Part shown: piece by piece, positions 1 to 10,930 of the stretch
Layout: the number at the start of each line of letters is the position of its first letter
How positions within the stretch are numbered: position 1 is the stretch's first letter
Origin: Galeruca laticollis
Lineage: Eukaryota; Arthropoda; Insecta; Coleoptera; Chrysomelidae
Direction: 5' to 3'
DNA length: 64,000 nt
Assembly: GCA_963921935.1 (NCBI GenBank)
Contig: OY998176.1
Span: 167,251,590 to 167,315,589, forward strand
Translations under genes and position numbers: made by a program
Notes under the pieces: generated by a model
Databases searched by the model: none
What the model saw: only the letters and a program-made list of their open reading frames with translations
Told to the model about the DNA's origin: nothing

Positions 1-986
1 GACCTACGTTTCATATCAGAACTTTACTGGCATCAAACGGCGGTAGTAAAGATGGAACAATCGACATCGGAGGATATGCAAATCAGACGAGGTGACCGAC
101 AGGGGTGTGTCTTGTCTCCACTCCTCTTTAATCTGTATTCCGAAACTATATTTAGAGAGGCACTGGATGGGGTCCAAGGCGGAATCAAGATCAATGGAAC
201 CCCAATAAATAATATCAGGTACGCCGATGATACGGTTATATTGACCATCGATATGCAGGAATTGCAAAGCATCATGGATTCCGTAGTTCACTATAGCGAG
301 ATGTTCGGATTGCATCTCAATGTCTCCAAGACCTATTAATCTTTTCTAAGACTCCAATAAATGCACACCTGCGGGTCAAGGGACAAACAATCGAACAAGT
401 GACCTCAATAAAATATTTGGGAGCTAACATCAATAGTCAGTGTGACCCGAAAAGGGAAATACTTTCAAGGATTGAGCAATCGATAAAAATCTTTGTGAGT
501 ATCAAATCATTTTTTGCAATATTGGACCTCAGCTTGGAACTCAGAATTCGGATGATCAGATGCTACGTGTTCTCTGTCCTACTCTATGGATGTGAAAGCT
601 GGACACTAAATTCACAAACCAAAAAGAAGATAGAAGCCTTAGAAATATATGTGTATAGACGGACGCTGCGTATTTCATGGGTATAAAGGATCACCAACGA
701 TGAAGTACTCCAGCGCATGCACAAACAAAAGGAACTACTGAACACCATCAAGAAAAGAAAAATGCAATACCTGGGTCATGTGATGAGAGGTGATAAATAC
801 GAAATACTACGCCTCATAATAGAGGGCAAAGTGCACGGGAAAAGATCAGTAGGAAGACGCCAGAACTCATGGCTAAAGGACTTAAGGAGATGGTTCGACC
901 GCTCGTCTGCAGAAATCTTTCGTGCTGCAGTCTCCAGAGTTACAACTGCCATTTGGATCGCCAACCTTCGAAAGGATAGGGCGTAA
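1..986 (+). pseudogene. Reverse transcriptase of non-LTR element, broken
   Basis: The product would copy element RNA into DNA at a nicked chromosomal target. The piece at 52-339 has the RT motifs RQGCVLSPLLFNLYSE and YADDT, the latter being the catalytic box. The piece at 399-686 carries the thumb-like segment SIKYLGANI and LLYGCESWTLN. The piece at 717-986 has the C-terminal motif YLGHVMRGDKYEILRL followed by GRRQNSWLKDLRRW. A stop after residue KTY (near 337) and breaks near 690-715 separate the pieces, so this is a dead copy. The order matches the usual RT-to-C-terminus order of this family. Confidence 0.87.
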
Positions 987-1004
987 TAAGAAGAAGAAGA
1001 AGGA
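1..1004 (+). mobile_element. Non-LTR retrotransposon, 3' part
   Basis: This is the 3' portion of a LINE-type retrotransposon cut by the window's left edge; coding similarity is already present at base 1. It ends in an (AAG)n simple-repeat tail at 988-1002 directly after the last codons, as expected for target-primed reverse transcription without a poly(A) tail. Copies of the same family with the same tail lie at 20170-20355 (+) and 45335-45975 (-). The clade (RTE, Jockey or relative) cannot be fixed without the endonuclease domain, which lies outside the window. Confidence 0.88.
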
Positions 1005-1125
1005 ATAATTATTGCATCATCTTTCGTCGCGTGCAGTCAGTTCGAAAATGGCAACCGAAGAGAGTGGGTAGGAGAGCGTTTTAATGAAGTTTTTGTCGTA
1101 AAATGTGCAAACAGTTTTTATTTTA

Positions 1126-1745
1126 GTAATGGAAAATACCAAGAAATTATAGAATCAGTCAAGTTGGCAAACAATTGTAAAACCGAACCACTCTACAATA
1201 TCGACGTTTGAAGCGGTTTCACATACATGTTCTGTTAGAGGTGTTGAAAAGCTCATTGCTCGTGTAGCGTCAGGTGAATCCAGCATAACCTAATACGTTA
1301 CAAACCATGAAATGTTTGATATTTTGCACGATGCATATTTGGTCATTGGACATGGTGATAAACATCGTATGGAAAGTGAATGCAAGAGAATGTATAAGAG
1401 TATAACTCCAGATGTTATTGAATTTTATCTCTGTTAGTGTAAAGGTTGCCAAAAGAAACTAAAATTTCCCAAGAAAAGAAAAGTTAAACCAATGGTATTT
1501 TCGGAGATGAACAGTTGTTAAGTGGACCTGATTGATATGCAATCGCATGCAGACGGAGAATACAGATTTATGAAGATCACAACAAAATTTGTTCAAACCG
1601 TGTCATTGACGGGTTATGTTCCATGTGGAGTAGCTTCATATCAGTACATGGAAACCCACAATCAGTCAGTCACAAGGCAGCGTGGATGGATGATGAAATC
1701 TACAAACGATGGTCAGAAGGTCCGAGATTTGTCCAATGAATGAAA
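1126..1745 (+). pseudogene. Integrase fragment, Ginger2/KRBA2-like
   Basis: The translation shows an HHCC zinc-binding module (HDAHLVIGHGDKHRM, then a CKGCQKK knuckle) followed by the start of an integrase core (VDLIDMQSHADGEYRFM). This arrangement is typical of retroviral-type integrases, and the wording of the core start is like the KRAB-A domain-containing protein 2 / Ginger2 transposase family. Stops interrupt it near 1290, 1437 and 1519, and the core ends before the second catalytic acid. I infer a fragment of a Ginger-type DNA transposon; a degraded retroelement integrase is the alternative. It abuts the Gypsy LTR at 1790, which may have truncated it. Confidence 0.62.
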
Positions 1746-1947
1746 GATAATAAACAATCTCCTAATGTCAACATGTTTGGGAATGATGTTGTAACGAAAC
1801 CGTTAATGACAGTGACATTGTCATTGACAATATCAAGTATTATGTTAGTTCGATATTTTACATTCCCTGTTAATTAGTTTTGGGTTGGGTATTCTTCTTT
1901 CCTTTTTGGGTTGTACTATGTCCGTTAGGTTGCACAGTAATATAATG

Positions 1948-2014
1948 TTCTGGAATGTTCGATCGAAGATACAGGAACGTTCGATATGTCATTCTGGAAC
2001 ATTCTAGAAGATTC
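1948..2014. promoter_or_regulatory. Heat-shock element cluster in LTR
   Basis: At 1992-2014 there are five perfectly alternating units, TTC-GAA-TTC-GAA-TTC, each separated by exactly 2 bp, which is the canonical binding site for trimeric heat-shock factor. A three-unit perfect array lies at 1948-1960 (TTC, GAA, TTC), with a further GAA at 1965 out of register and a two-unit GAAcgTTC at 1975-1982. The cluster ends 9 bp before the TATA box. The consensus is established; inducibility of this copy is inference. Confidence 0.8.
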
Positions 2015-2022
2015 AAAAAGAC

Positions 2023-2030
2023 TATATAAG
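2023..2030 (+). promoter_or_regulatory. TATA box of the LTR promoter
   Basis: TATATAAG lies just downstream of the heat-shock element array and upstream of the transcribed part of the LTR. Position and context support it as the core promoter of the Gypsy-like element. Confidence 0.65.
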
Positions 2031-2317
2031 GAGGTGCGACGGCTGAAAGAGGGAGTTGACAGGAGTGACGGGGGTGAAGTTTGAACGATTTGGGCTAGAA
2101 GTTGTTACCGTTTTTTTGGAAGAATTGTAAATTGTATTTCTTGTTTGTGAATTAACCAACTGCAGACTGTTGGTTACAGACCTCAGAATAGAGCTAGAAG
2201 AGCGAAAATGGGAAACCTAAGTTAACAAGACGCTTCTATTAAGAAGATTACAGAAGTATTTTTTTAAAGAGAGTGCCGCCCCGAATCAGTAGCATTCGAA
2301 GATCCATTGTACATGTC

Positions 2318-3252
2318 ATGCCATCAAATATTGACCCAGAAAGACGACTTAACCCGGTAAATATCTACCCAGATGGAAGAGTTAGCCAGTTTTTAACAAG
2401 AAATTAGTATTCAGAACAAATAAGTTATGCCAGCAACTATCCAATCGTTTTGATGAAATGTCTGATCAAATAGCCAATCAAAGGACTTACTCGTCGCATG
2501 ACCGTCTGACGAAAAGATGTTACGAATCTAATGCAAGAATTTACTTGCCAGATGACCGTCCAGGGAGAAGAGGTTACGAATCGAACGGAAGAACTGATTC
2601 GTCAGATGACCTCCCAGCGAGACGAGGTTGCTGATCGAATGAGAGAAGAATTGACTCTGCAGATCACCGACGTAAGCCAGCAAATGAATGAGTTAAATGC
2701 TGAATCAAGAAGGCAACAAGTTCCTATAATTGATCATGGCAAAAGGAAGGTCAGAAATTCAGCAGACCTTATACTTACCATCAAGCTACCTAATTTTGAT
2801 GGAAAAATCTCTTGTCCAAATTATTTGAAGTAATTCAATGCTGCGGCTGGAGACAACGGATGGACTTCTCGAGAAAAGTCCATATCACTCACCCTATCAC
2901 TGCGAGGAGAGGCTTTCGATGTGCTGCAGTCTCTTTAGAAGACTCTGAGGCCTTAGTGAGATGACTTGAGATGGGTTATGTTTATTCCCATCTGAAGCCG
3001 GTCTACAAATCCCTGGAAACCGGGAAGCAGAAAGGAGAGTCGATACAAGAATTCGAGATGGACATCGCTAGAATAGTAAGATGTGCCCATCCACCTATAA
3101 TAGAAGACCTATTAGAACATCTGGCAGTCCAAGCTTTCCTCGATGGTCTTCGAAATGTAGTGATTCGACGAGCAGTGCTGCTGGCGTGTCTGAAGAACTT
3201 GGTGGATGCATTGTCGATTGCATTGGAATTTGGGCAACGGAAGCAATACTAG
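2318..3252 (+). pseudogene. Gag of the Gypsy-like element, broken
   Basis: Gag would package the element's RNA. The first part (2531-2833) is a coiled-coil region with tandem copies of a QMT..(G/D)EV..R unit and then LPNFDGKISCPNYLK, the opening of the Gypsy capsid domain. The second part (2971-3252) continues with HLKPVYKSLETGKQKGE, SIQEFEMDIARIVRCA, LAVQAFLDGLR and LVDALSIALEF, typical of the retrotransposon gag family. Frameshifts and stops near 2410, 2833 and 2940 break it. No zinc knuckle is visible, consistent with the deletion that removed gag's end and the protease. Confidence 0.78.
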
Positions 3253-3449
3253 GCCCTGATCGTGTACGGGGAGTAACCAGCCCTGATTTAGTGCCACCAT
3301 CGACTAGTAATGGAGGAAGTCTTGAGGCTGGTAGCTTCAAAGAAGAGACGTTCCATGAGAAGTTGGGGTTGCGGTGAAATTGGCCACATAAGAAGTGTTT
3401 GCCCGCATAACCGAAAAACGCGTACTGAAATCTGGTACCAAAAGGAAAA

Positions 3450-3935
3450 CGGATTTTGGACACGGGCGCTTGTAATGTAGGAACTGGAGCGATCCTGTCC
3501 CAAATACAGGGAGGTGAAAAGAGGGTACTTGGATACTTCGGCAAGACATTCTCCAAGGCAGAAAAAAACTATTGCGTTACCAGGTGAGAACTTCCTGCAG
3601 TTATTAAATACGTGGAGCACTTCTATAAGTACCTGTACGGCATAAGGTTCCTGTTAAGAACCTATCACGTCAGTTTCAAGTGGCTTCTAAACTTCATAGG
3701 CCAGGAAGGTCAGGTAGCAAGATGTATACAGAAACTACGGGATTACGACTTTGAAATTGAGCATAGATCTGGTACAAGACACCGCAATGCTGATGCCCTT
3801 TCACGGAGATCATGCCAACTAGATTGTTGCCATTGTAGTCTAGAACAACACGAGAGGATAAATGCACTGATTAAAGTAATCTCTGAAGACTGGAACCAAA
3901 AGATGGAATACCAGCAAGAAAATAACTTGACCTGA
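3450..3935 (+). pseudogene. RNase H and connection domain remnant of Gypsy pol
   Basis: The frame reads through a degraded RNase H segment with GTGAILSQIQGGEKR and YFGKTFSKAEKNY, then HVSFKWLLNF and IEHRSGTRHRNADALSR, the last being the hallmark C-terminal RNase H motif of Ty3/Gypsy Pol. A linker follows, leading to the integrase. A stop near 3585 separates the halves. The RT fingers and palm are absent from this copy. Confidence 0.78.
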
Positions 3936-4139
3936 AGAAGATCCGCAAATAAAAGAGATCGGTGTGTTTGCGGATCCTCCCATTTTAAAAACGTATTTGG
4001 CATAGTGGCAGTCGATGACCTTAGATGATGGACTTCTAGAGAGACTGGTCGAAAACTCTGATGCAACGGAAACTAAGAAACAGTTGGTAGTTCCAATAAA
4101 TAATGTCCCGGAAATTCTTCGATAGCTTCATGATGTAGC

Positions 4140-5177
4140 TCAGGATGTCATCTTGGTGTGACAACGATGTTCCAGAAGGTCCAAGAGAGGCTCTACTGGG
4201 CGAACTTCAAAGAATACGGTGAATATTGGTGACGACGATGTACCGTATGTGCATCAATGGGCCAACTCGAAGGAGAAAAGCTAAAATGCGGCAATAATTA
4301 GTTGGAAATCCCTTTGAAAGAATTGCTGTGGACTAGTTGGGACCGTTACCTTGAAGTGATTCTGGAAACAAATACATATTCATAGTGATAGACTATTTTT
4401 CTAAATAGGTGGAAGCCTATACTGTTCCCAATCAAGAAGCTGCCACCTTAGGCAATGTCTTGGTGAATGAATTCCTCAGCCTATTTGGGGCGCCTCTTAA
4501 ACTACATTCGAATCAATGAAGAAATTGTGAAAGCAGTTTGGTCCGAGAGGTTTGTTGAAGGCTGGGTATTAAGAAAACCAGAACCACTGCCATGCGTTCT
4601 CAGTCTGATGGAATTGTGGAACGAATGAATCGCGCCATAGTCAATTATCTATCAAAATTTGTGTCATAACACCAAAAATATTGAGATCAACACCTTCCAC
4701 TCTTCTTAATAGCCATTCGATCAACTGTTAATGAATCTATTTGTCAAACACCTGCAAGGGTCCTGTTTGGTAGGGAAATGAGACTGCAATGCGAGTTGGT
4801 GTTAGGCTGCAAATCTGATGAAGATGAGACTGGGAAAGAATATGTCGAAGACCTTGGTAGGAAGATCGAGGAAACCAACGAAATGGTGCGTACCTAGCTG
4901 GAACTGAACCGAAGGAGACTTGGAATAGCTCTACAGCCCTCGGCGACGATGTGGCTTGTGTCCCAAACTGCAACAGATTTGGCAGGGTCCGTACACTATC
5001 AAAATAAACGACGTCATATATCGGATTGTTACAGTTCCCAGGGGAAAGCCTATTGTCATCAATGATGATCGTCTGACGCCATTCAAAGGAATCCATCCTA
5101 AAGAAGAGCCAGTTCAACAACTTGGAATTGGAAAATTGTACATCCAGTTCAGGCCAGTGTTATTCCAGGAGGAATGA
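4140..5177 (+). pseudogene. Integrase remnant of Gypsy pol
   Basis: Fragments in several frames read as an HHCC tail, then PLKELL and a GNKYIFIVIDYFSK core start, then TTAMRSQSDGIVERMNRA, which contains the catalytic glutamate region. At 4956-5177 is the C-terminal segment PKLQQIWQGPYTIKINDV, ending with INDDRLTPFKG, typical of Gypsy integrases. The gene would insert element cDNA into chromosomes, but numerous stops leave it non-functional. Confidence 0.75.
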
Positions 5178-5182
5178 TTTTT

Positions 5183-5262
5183 AGGAGGGCGCAGTGTAAC
5201 GAACCCGTTAATGACAGTGTAATTGATAATGACAGTGTTAAGCACTGATATGAATAACCTAA
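5183..5262 (+). repeat. Polypurine tract and truncated 3' LTR
   Basis: A purine-rich stretch (AGGAGGGCGCAG) at 5183-5194 precedes TGTAACGAACCC at 5195, which matches the 5' LTR start at 1790 for about 30 bp and then diverges. The heat-shock elements and TATA box seen in the 5' LTR are not preserved here. Confidence 0.62.
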
Positions 5263-7575
5263 ACTGGAACAACATCGACACATTCTAAAAATGAAGCCAT
5301 GCAGTTAGACAAGAACAACTGCTGAGGGGGGGAAAGCTATCTTTGTTACACTCCTGCAGCTAAATATCAGGAATGTGATAATTATCTTTTTCTACTTCCG
5401 TTTCTAAAACTGCATTTGGCACACGGGTTTGACATACGCGAAATGACTCTTTGAACACTAGTGTTTAAAATACAAAAAGTCACATCTCGTTTATCTTTTG
5501 TCTTTCAAACGTCACATCACCTGCATCTTTTGTAATTTATATTTCATGTTCCGTGATGATTTAGTTCTTCTGTGTCATTTGATTTGCCGTTCATCTGTCA
5601 GTCATCGTCCGCAATATTATGAATATGATTAAGATATATGTAATGTATTCAACATCCATGTTTCATCTCTGCAAGCGTAGAAAAAGTATAGTAAGCACCT
5701 CATGTTAAAAACGTTACTTTAGTCACGAGTTTTATTAGGCACGAGTGTAGCGAAGGGGAACGAGTGCATTATGAAACGAGTGGCTAAAGTAACGTTTTCA
5801 ACACTTGATACTTAATATACTATCAAATTTAAAAGAAAAATTTTTAATGATGCTAAAAACATGAAACACCCCTTTCACTAGGTAGGTAAATGTACGAAAA
5901 TGTTAGACAAGGTAACTATTTTATAGCAATTTTTAAAAACATTCAATATGCTTTGATATTAGAAACCAATTAAAAACGAGTAATAAGGTGAGCGCTTTTA
6001 GTTTTATTATACATTTTTCCCTTATTATTTATTGAGTGACTGGAAGGAAAATGATTATATTTGGTGCGGTGAGAATTATAACGAATGGAAAAAAGAGGAG
6101 GACTGGATACAATTTGTTACATGCTCTCGATGGACACATGGAGGCTGCAAACGATTTAAAGATAAGTGCGATTACTGTGAGAAGCAAAAAATAAAAAGTA
6201 AAGGTTTTTGAAAGTCCTTTTCATGCTAAGGACTATGATAAAAAGTAAAATTAAAAGGTTAAGTTGTGATAAAAATTTAATGGACATTGATGAATATTTC
6301 GGTAAGGTCATTTTTAGAGTGTAATTTTGCCATACTAATAGTAAAATATTGTAAGTTAGTATCTGTTTATAGTTTTATATTAAATAAATTGTTCACTTGT
6401 ATTCTCAAACTTAGTTTTAATGTTATATATCCTAAATGCAAAAAATAAATATATGGTACATCTAATCCAATACTTCTGGGACAGATGGACCACATGAAAA
6501 ATTTAAAAAGTATTGATTGTTGCATAATTAATGTTATTTGAATTAATAAACAATATAATTTAGTTAAAAAAAGTGTGTTAAAAGTTGCCAAAAAGTATTA
6601 TTTGAATATCATTACAAGAAGCACTTGAATATTTTTTTATAAAAATGTGGTCCAACTATCCTTGACTTGCCCTACCGAAAGCTACGCTTGTCACTGTCGA
6701 TGTCTTCATCAGCATACCTTAAGAAGTATCGGGAAAGTCAAGACGAGCAGATCAAAACGGAGATCTGGAACAATCAAGTTATGATAAATTTAGAAGCTCT
6801 ACGAATAAATAATTGAGGGCAGCTCATCCAATGCAGGATAAATAAAGACATAATACCGATGAAACGTCAAGTCTTGGGAAGTTACACGACGTTAGATCTT
6901 GTTTCTTTTCATAATGAGTAGTCAGCATATTTCTCATGTTTGTTCCCTTTTCGTCATTATTATTTCTTATCATTTTCCTACATATTTGTTATGATGAAAC
7001 TGTATATGACTTCTTTAACTGGTATATTTCGAAAGTCAAAAGATCCACTAATCAGAGAAGAATTAGAACAAACCTTATCATATATTCCTAGAATAGCAGG
7101 TTAGGACATGCGAGTTGGAGTGGAAATGCATTGCTCACTTGTTTAATTAAATTTTACCTGAGTTGTCGTGCTGCATTATCTACGTCGTTTGATTCGAACA
7201 GCGTGGAATTGTCTGCTTTTCACCAAAATGAGATTTTCATTATTAGCGTATAACATTCGTGAAAATTTTAATCAATTTGCTGTCAGATACTTTTTAGCTT
7301 TCGTATTTTACTACTGGGAATCAAACAAATCAAATTTTACGCCTCGTTATATCTACGACTAACAATTGCTTAGAATATTTTATGTGCATACAGAAACTAT
7401 CGCAAATGAAAATAAGCAAATAAAATAAAGATTTATCTAAATTTTTTCAAACAAAAATTAAAATATTACTAGAATTTCATAACCGACAAACTAAGACTAT
7501 AAAAAAGACATTATAATTCCTCGACTGAGTAACTAATATCCAAATCATATTTCATTATATCTTCAGTCGGCATTA
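5263..7575. other. AT-rich spacer without recognisable genes
   Basis: No open frame here shows a family motif. Except for the hairpin element at 5681-5825 the stretch is unremarkable AT-rich sequence. Small open frames at 6367-6591 and 7168-7362 have low-complexity translations and no support. Confidence 0.5.
5681..5825. repeat. Hairpin element copy 1
   Basis: A short palindromic repeat. AAAACGTTACTTTAG at 5708-5722 is exactly inverted at 5784-5798, and the outer flanks read TATAGTA on one side and ATACTAT on the other. The loop carries repeated ACGAG/CGAGTG words around a GCGAAGGGG core. It has no coding capacity. It belongs to the architectural class seen again at 32455, 55538, 57261, 57775, 58148 and 58440. 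Confidence 0.66.
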
Positions 7576-7610
7576 GGGTAAATGCACCAGTGAATGAACA
7601 CTCAAGGCAT
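7576..7610 (+). repeat. Left terminal inverted repeat of pogo element
   Basis: GGGTAAATGCACCAGTGAAT starts directly after the TA at 7574-7575 and is inverted at 11560-11595. The TGAATGAACA part is also repeated at internal sites, suggesting a transposase-binding core. Confidence 0.82.
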
Positions 7611-7959
7611 TTTTGAACTTAACTGTATTTTTATAAACCATCCGTACTGAATTTCAACTCCAGAAAAATAACACTTCGTGTTCAATGAAATAATGAACAC
7701 GTTGCATACGATAGTTACAGAAGTAGACAGTTTAAGATTTAGTAAAAAAATAAAATGTAAAATGTTGCATAATACCACAGTGAATGAACGAATGCTCATT
7801 GATTGAACATGGCTGATTCAATGAATGACCTTATGAAAAAAATAGACGTTGAACAATTTCTAATCAATGATTATCAACGACAACACAACATATGGTGATA
7901 CAATATTATTACAGACAAACTTCAGCATTTATGGACATTCGAAAAAACCACGTCTTATA

Positions 7960-8460
7960 AGCTTGGGTGCTTCAATCATTTCCACAATTGAAGTTTTCTC
8001 GTACCATATTTGGTCAACACGTTCTGGCCATTTGAAAGTATTGGGACCTTCTGCATTTTACACTACTCCAAGAAAATATTTTTGGTTATACATTATTATG
8101 ACATAAGCTCCAATAGTAATTCCTTGTGAATCATTGATTTTTGCTCCATTTTTATTTCTGTTGATATCATCCTCTGGGGAAGATAGTATATTCCTTATGT
8201 TGCTCGGATTGATATTTTCAGAATATTTACGAATTTCGGGACTCTCGTAGAAACCACGTCTAATAAGCTTAGGTGCTTCGATCACTTCTGCAATTGAAGA
8301 CTTCTTGTACCATATCTGGTCAACACAATCTGGACATCTAAAGGTATTAAGACCAGCTGGTGCCATAGCGCCGACTTCATATTTATCATTGTCAATAATT
8401 TCTACTATGTCCGGAAAATATTTCTGGTTATACGTTATTATAACATAAATTAGTTCCTAC
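7960..8460. repeat. Tandem ~300-bp duplication in pogo 3' coding tail
   Basis: Sequence at about 7960-8110 (TACCATATTTGGTCAACACG and following, through a TTGGTTATACATTATTATGA segment) recurs at 8270-8450 in the same order with scattered differences. It corresponds to the C-terminal CPDCVDQIWYKKSS...IGAYVIIMYNQKYF module of the transposase gene, so the gene tail was duplicated in tandem. Confidence 0.65.
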
Positions 8461-10930
8461 AGTGATATCTTGAGAGATACTAGGATTTTTATCTTGATTG
8501 CCAGTATCGATTATATCAGCCTGTAAACAGGTAACATCTGTTTCTGGTGGTGCTTTGGTTCTTTTCGTGGTTTTTCTTCTGGTTACTTCTTGTTTTTTTC
8601 TCTCTAATTGACTTTTGTTTCAATTTCTCAGCTTCTTTTTCCTTTTTCTCATATTCTTTTGTATCTGTATAGTCTTTCCATTTTTTGGAAGTGATGGCAA
8701 ACGGCATTAAAGTTGCCTGTTTCTTTTTGCCACACTTTTTTTTAATATTTGGCCAATGAAGATGTTGTAGCCATACGTATCTGGTAGTTTTTGGCTTCTG
8801 CGGCTCTTGTTCATGGAAATCGACACTACTGTTATCTACTACTACGTCTATTTTATCTGGAATCTCAAGTTCTTCTACAGCATTCAGATCATCTGTTTTA
8901 CTTGTTTTTTTCTCGTAACCTTCTATTAGAGTATCATCCTCAGTTATACCACAGTTTAAAGCTTAACAGAAGCAGTTGGCTCACTCTACCGATTTTTGTG
9001 TTACAACTCTTATCTCACTCATACACACTCATGGGAATAAGCTTCCCGTTGCGCAGAAAGTTTGTTATTTATTAAACACAGTTGTCAGATATTTTATTGT
9101 ATCAATTGGATACGCCCCTAAGCGCGTGGGTTACAATTTTCGGTTGCGCAGTGGAAAATTTGAACCATGAACATCAAAGACACCGACATCGAGTGAGCCA
9201 ACTGCTTCTGTTAAGCTTTAAACTGTGGTTATACTCTCTTGCTCGGTACCGTCCAATATATCTTCAGGATTTTCAATTTCTTCTATGAATACGTTTTCTA
9301 TATCTTTCGTTCTATCCACTTTCAATATTATTGTTGAATTGTAAGATATGTTAGCTGGATAGAGAATACCATCGATTTCCAATGGTAGGTTCAACAGGTC
9401 ATCTGTTAAGTCTGTTGTGTATTCTTGTATATCCGGTATGTCAAAATTATCAATATTCTGCTAGTTTTCTTCGAAGGCTTCTTCACATTCTTGGTTCATT
9501 CCATCAGCATTTCTCAAATTATTCATTCCATCGGCATCGGTTGCTCCTTTACATATTTTAGAAAAGTTGTAGAACTGAATGTCGACTGCTTTTTCACCTT
9601 CATAGGCACTATTGAATTCTATCAAAGTTTTTGAATCTACATAATGTTTAATGACTTTCAGAACAATTTCATATTCGTCTCTGGTCACAGAAAATTCCTT
9701 GTCACAATTTAGGTCAAGCTTCTGTCTCCTTGTTGAAATGCATTGGGAATAATTCACAGCGTCTGCACTAAATGGACACAATCCACATTTTCTGAAACCG
9801 TTTTTGATGATTTCCGGTTTGATCGATTCTTCAAAAGCTTTTTGGAAAAGGGGGGCAAAGGTATTTTTTGTAACTGATGTATTGGTGTTCTGTTTTTGTT
9901 TTAAAATGGTCTTTTTCCAGTGTCCTTTGAGAGATTTGAATACTGATACGTCACAAGGTTGCAAGATATGTGTTGCATTGGGCAGAAGGCAGTAAAGTAT
10001 TATTCTTTTCTGTACACTGAAATTATACAAATCCATATTGATATGCGATTTATGACCGTCAAGCAATAGTAAAACAGGAAATTTAATGTTGTTTTCTTGA
10101 AGCCAAGGGAAGAAAATATTCGTAGAATGTTGCACTCGTCATCCATGCACTATCTGATCGGCCAATACCCCACTCCTCAGGTATATTTTGTGCAATATCT
10201 CTTGGAATACGCCTGTACGGGTACACAATCTTAGGTGGAATAGATTCTCCTGAGGCAGAAATGTACAGAGAACTGTTATGCATTATTTTCCTGGGTCACT
10301 AGCAATTTCATAAAAATTCCTGTAATTCTTGGGACCCAGAAGCTTTCCAGTTTTGAGACAAGCCTGCAAACCAGTTTCATCCCCATTATTAATTCTATCA
10401 GGCTCAGAAAGGATGTCTTCAACGCCTTCTCCAATTGAATATTCCTCCATCTCCTGAAACCATTTTCGAATATTTTCCTCTGTTACAGATGCTCTCGCCT
10501 TGGATAATAATTCTGTATTCCTTGTGGTTATTTTTGGATGTCTTTTTAAAAAAAGATGTAACTATTTCCTACCCGGTCTATCAACCACAAATTTATTGGG
10601 CCTATCAACAGCTTTCACCTCATCGGGATGCATGGGAAATCCTAATAGAGCTTTGGATAGAATCCAAGTTTCTAGAGTAGTTAATACTTCGGAGGTCAAA
10701 ATGGTGGGAGGTCCCATTTTTCGAATAATGGGAACTTTTGCAGTGGTTTTGTTGAAAAGTTTACTTTTCGGAATCCCATATTGTCTGCTGGCCGCATTGA
10801 TGGTGATTTCCTTTTTTCTTATTGCTTTCACGGCCTTCTGGAGAAAATCATCGGAATATCGGAATCTTACATACTTTTTTGATGTTCTGGCTTGTACTTT
10901 CCACCTTCCATATTTCTGTCAATCAAATGA
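8058..10930 (-). pseudogene. Pogo-group transposase, frameshifted
   Basis: Minus-strand order from 10930: a psq helix-turn-helix (10562-10831, KEITINAASRQYGIPKSKL); a middle region with WFQEMEEYSIGEGVEDIL and first catalytic aspartate NGDETG (~10400); an SASGESIPPKIVYPYRR strand (10083-10283); then LLLLDGHKSH and PNATHILQPCDVSVFKSLKG (9461-10135). The last two aspartates are 35 residues apart, so DD35D. The C-terminal tail to ~8058 has charged stretches and an IGAYVIIMYNQKYF module. A stop replaces tryptophan near 10561, there are frame changes near 10285 and 10130, and the MITE interrupts the tail. It would excise and insert the element at TA sites. Confidence 0.8.
8950..9227. mobile_element. 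MITE inside the pogo element
   Basis: A 278-bp element with near-perfect inverted ends of about 37 bp, starting CACAGTTTAAAGCTTAACAG. It is flanked by an exact 7-bp duplication GTTATAC at 8943-8949 and 9228-9234. The inside has no transposase but contains two GTTGCGCAG words. A CAC...GTG end and a 7-8 bp duplication suggest a hAT-like or related non-autonomous element; an 8-bp duplication with one changed base is possible. Confidence 0.84.

Larger units (their letters stand above)
1790..2226 (+). repeat. 5' LTR of the Gypsy-like element
   Basis: The LTR begins TGTAACGAA at 1790; the same start at 5195 marks the 3' LTR. The right boundary near 2226 is uncertain because the 3' LTR is truncated and I could not fix the primer-binding site. 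Promoter features are clear: a cluster of GAA/TTC pentamers from 1948 to 2014 and a TATA box at 2023-2030, placing the RNA start at roughly 2050. Confidence 0.65.
1790..5262 (+). mobile_element. Gypsy-like LTR retrotransposon, decayed
   Basis: A TGTAACGAA LTR start occurs at 1790 and recurs at 5195 just after a purine-rich tract. In between, on the plus strand, lie gag, RNase H and integrase remnants in the normal Ty3/Gypsy order. Protease and most of the reverse transcriptase are missing: gag sequence near 3250-3400 passes within about 100-200 bp into RNase H at ~3460. The 3' LTR is short and divergent after its first ~30 bp, and many stops interrupt all genes, so this is an old internally deleted copy. 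Confidence 0.85.

Noticed and set aside
3095..3620. Minus-strand open frames of 110-153 codons
   Set aside because: They lie antisense to the gag-RNase H junction of the Gypsy-like element, which has clear family motifs on the plus strand; no motif on the minus strand.
8791..9288. Plus-strand open frames of 64-94 codons
   Set aside because: They overlap the MITE and are antisense to the pogo transposase tail; translations have no family signal.
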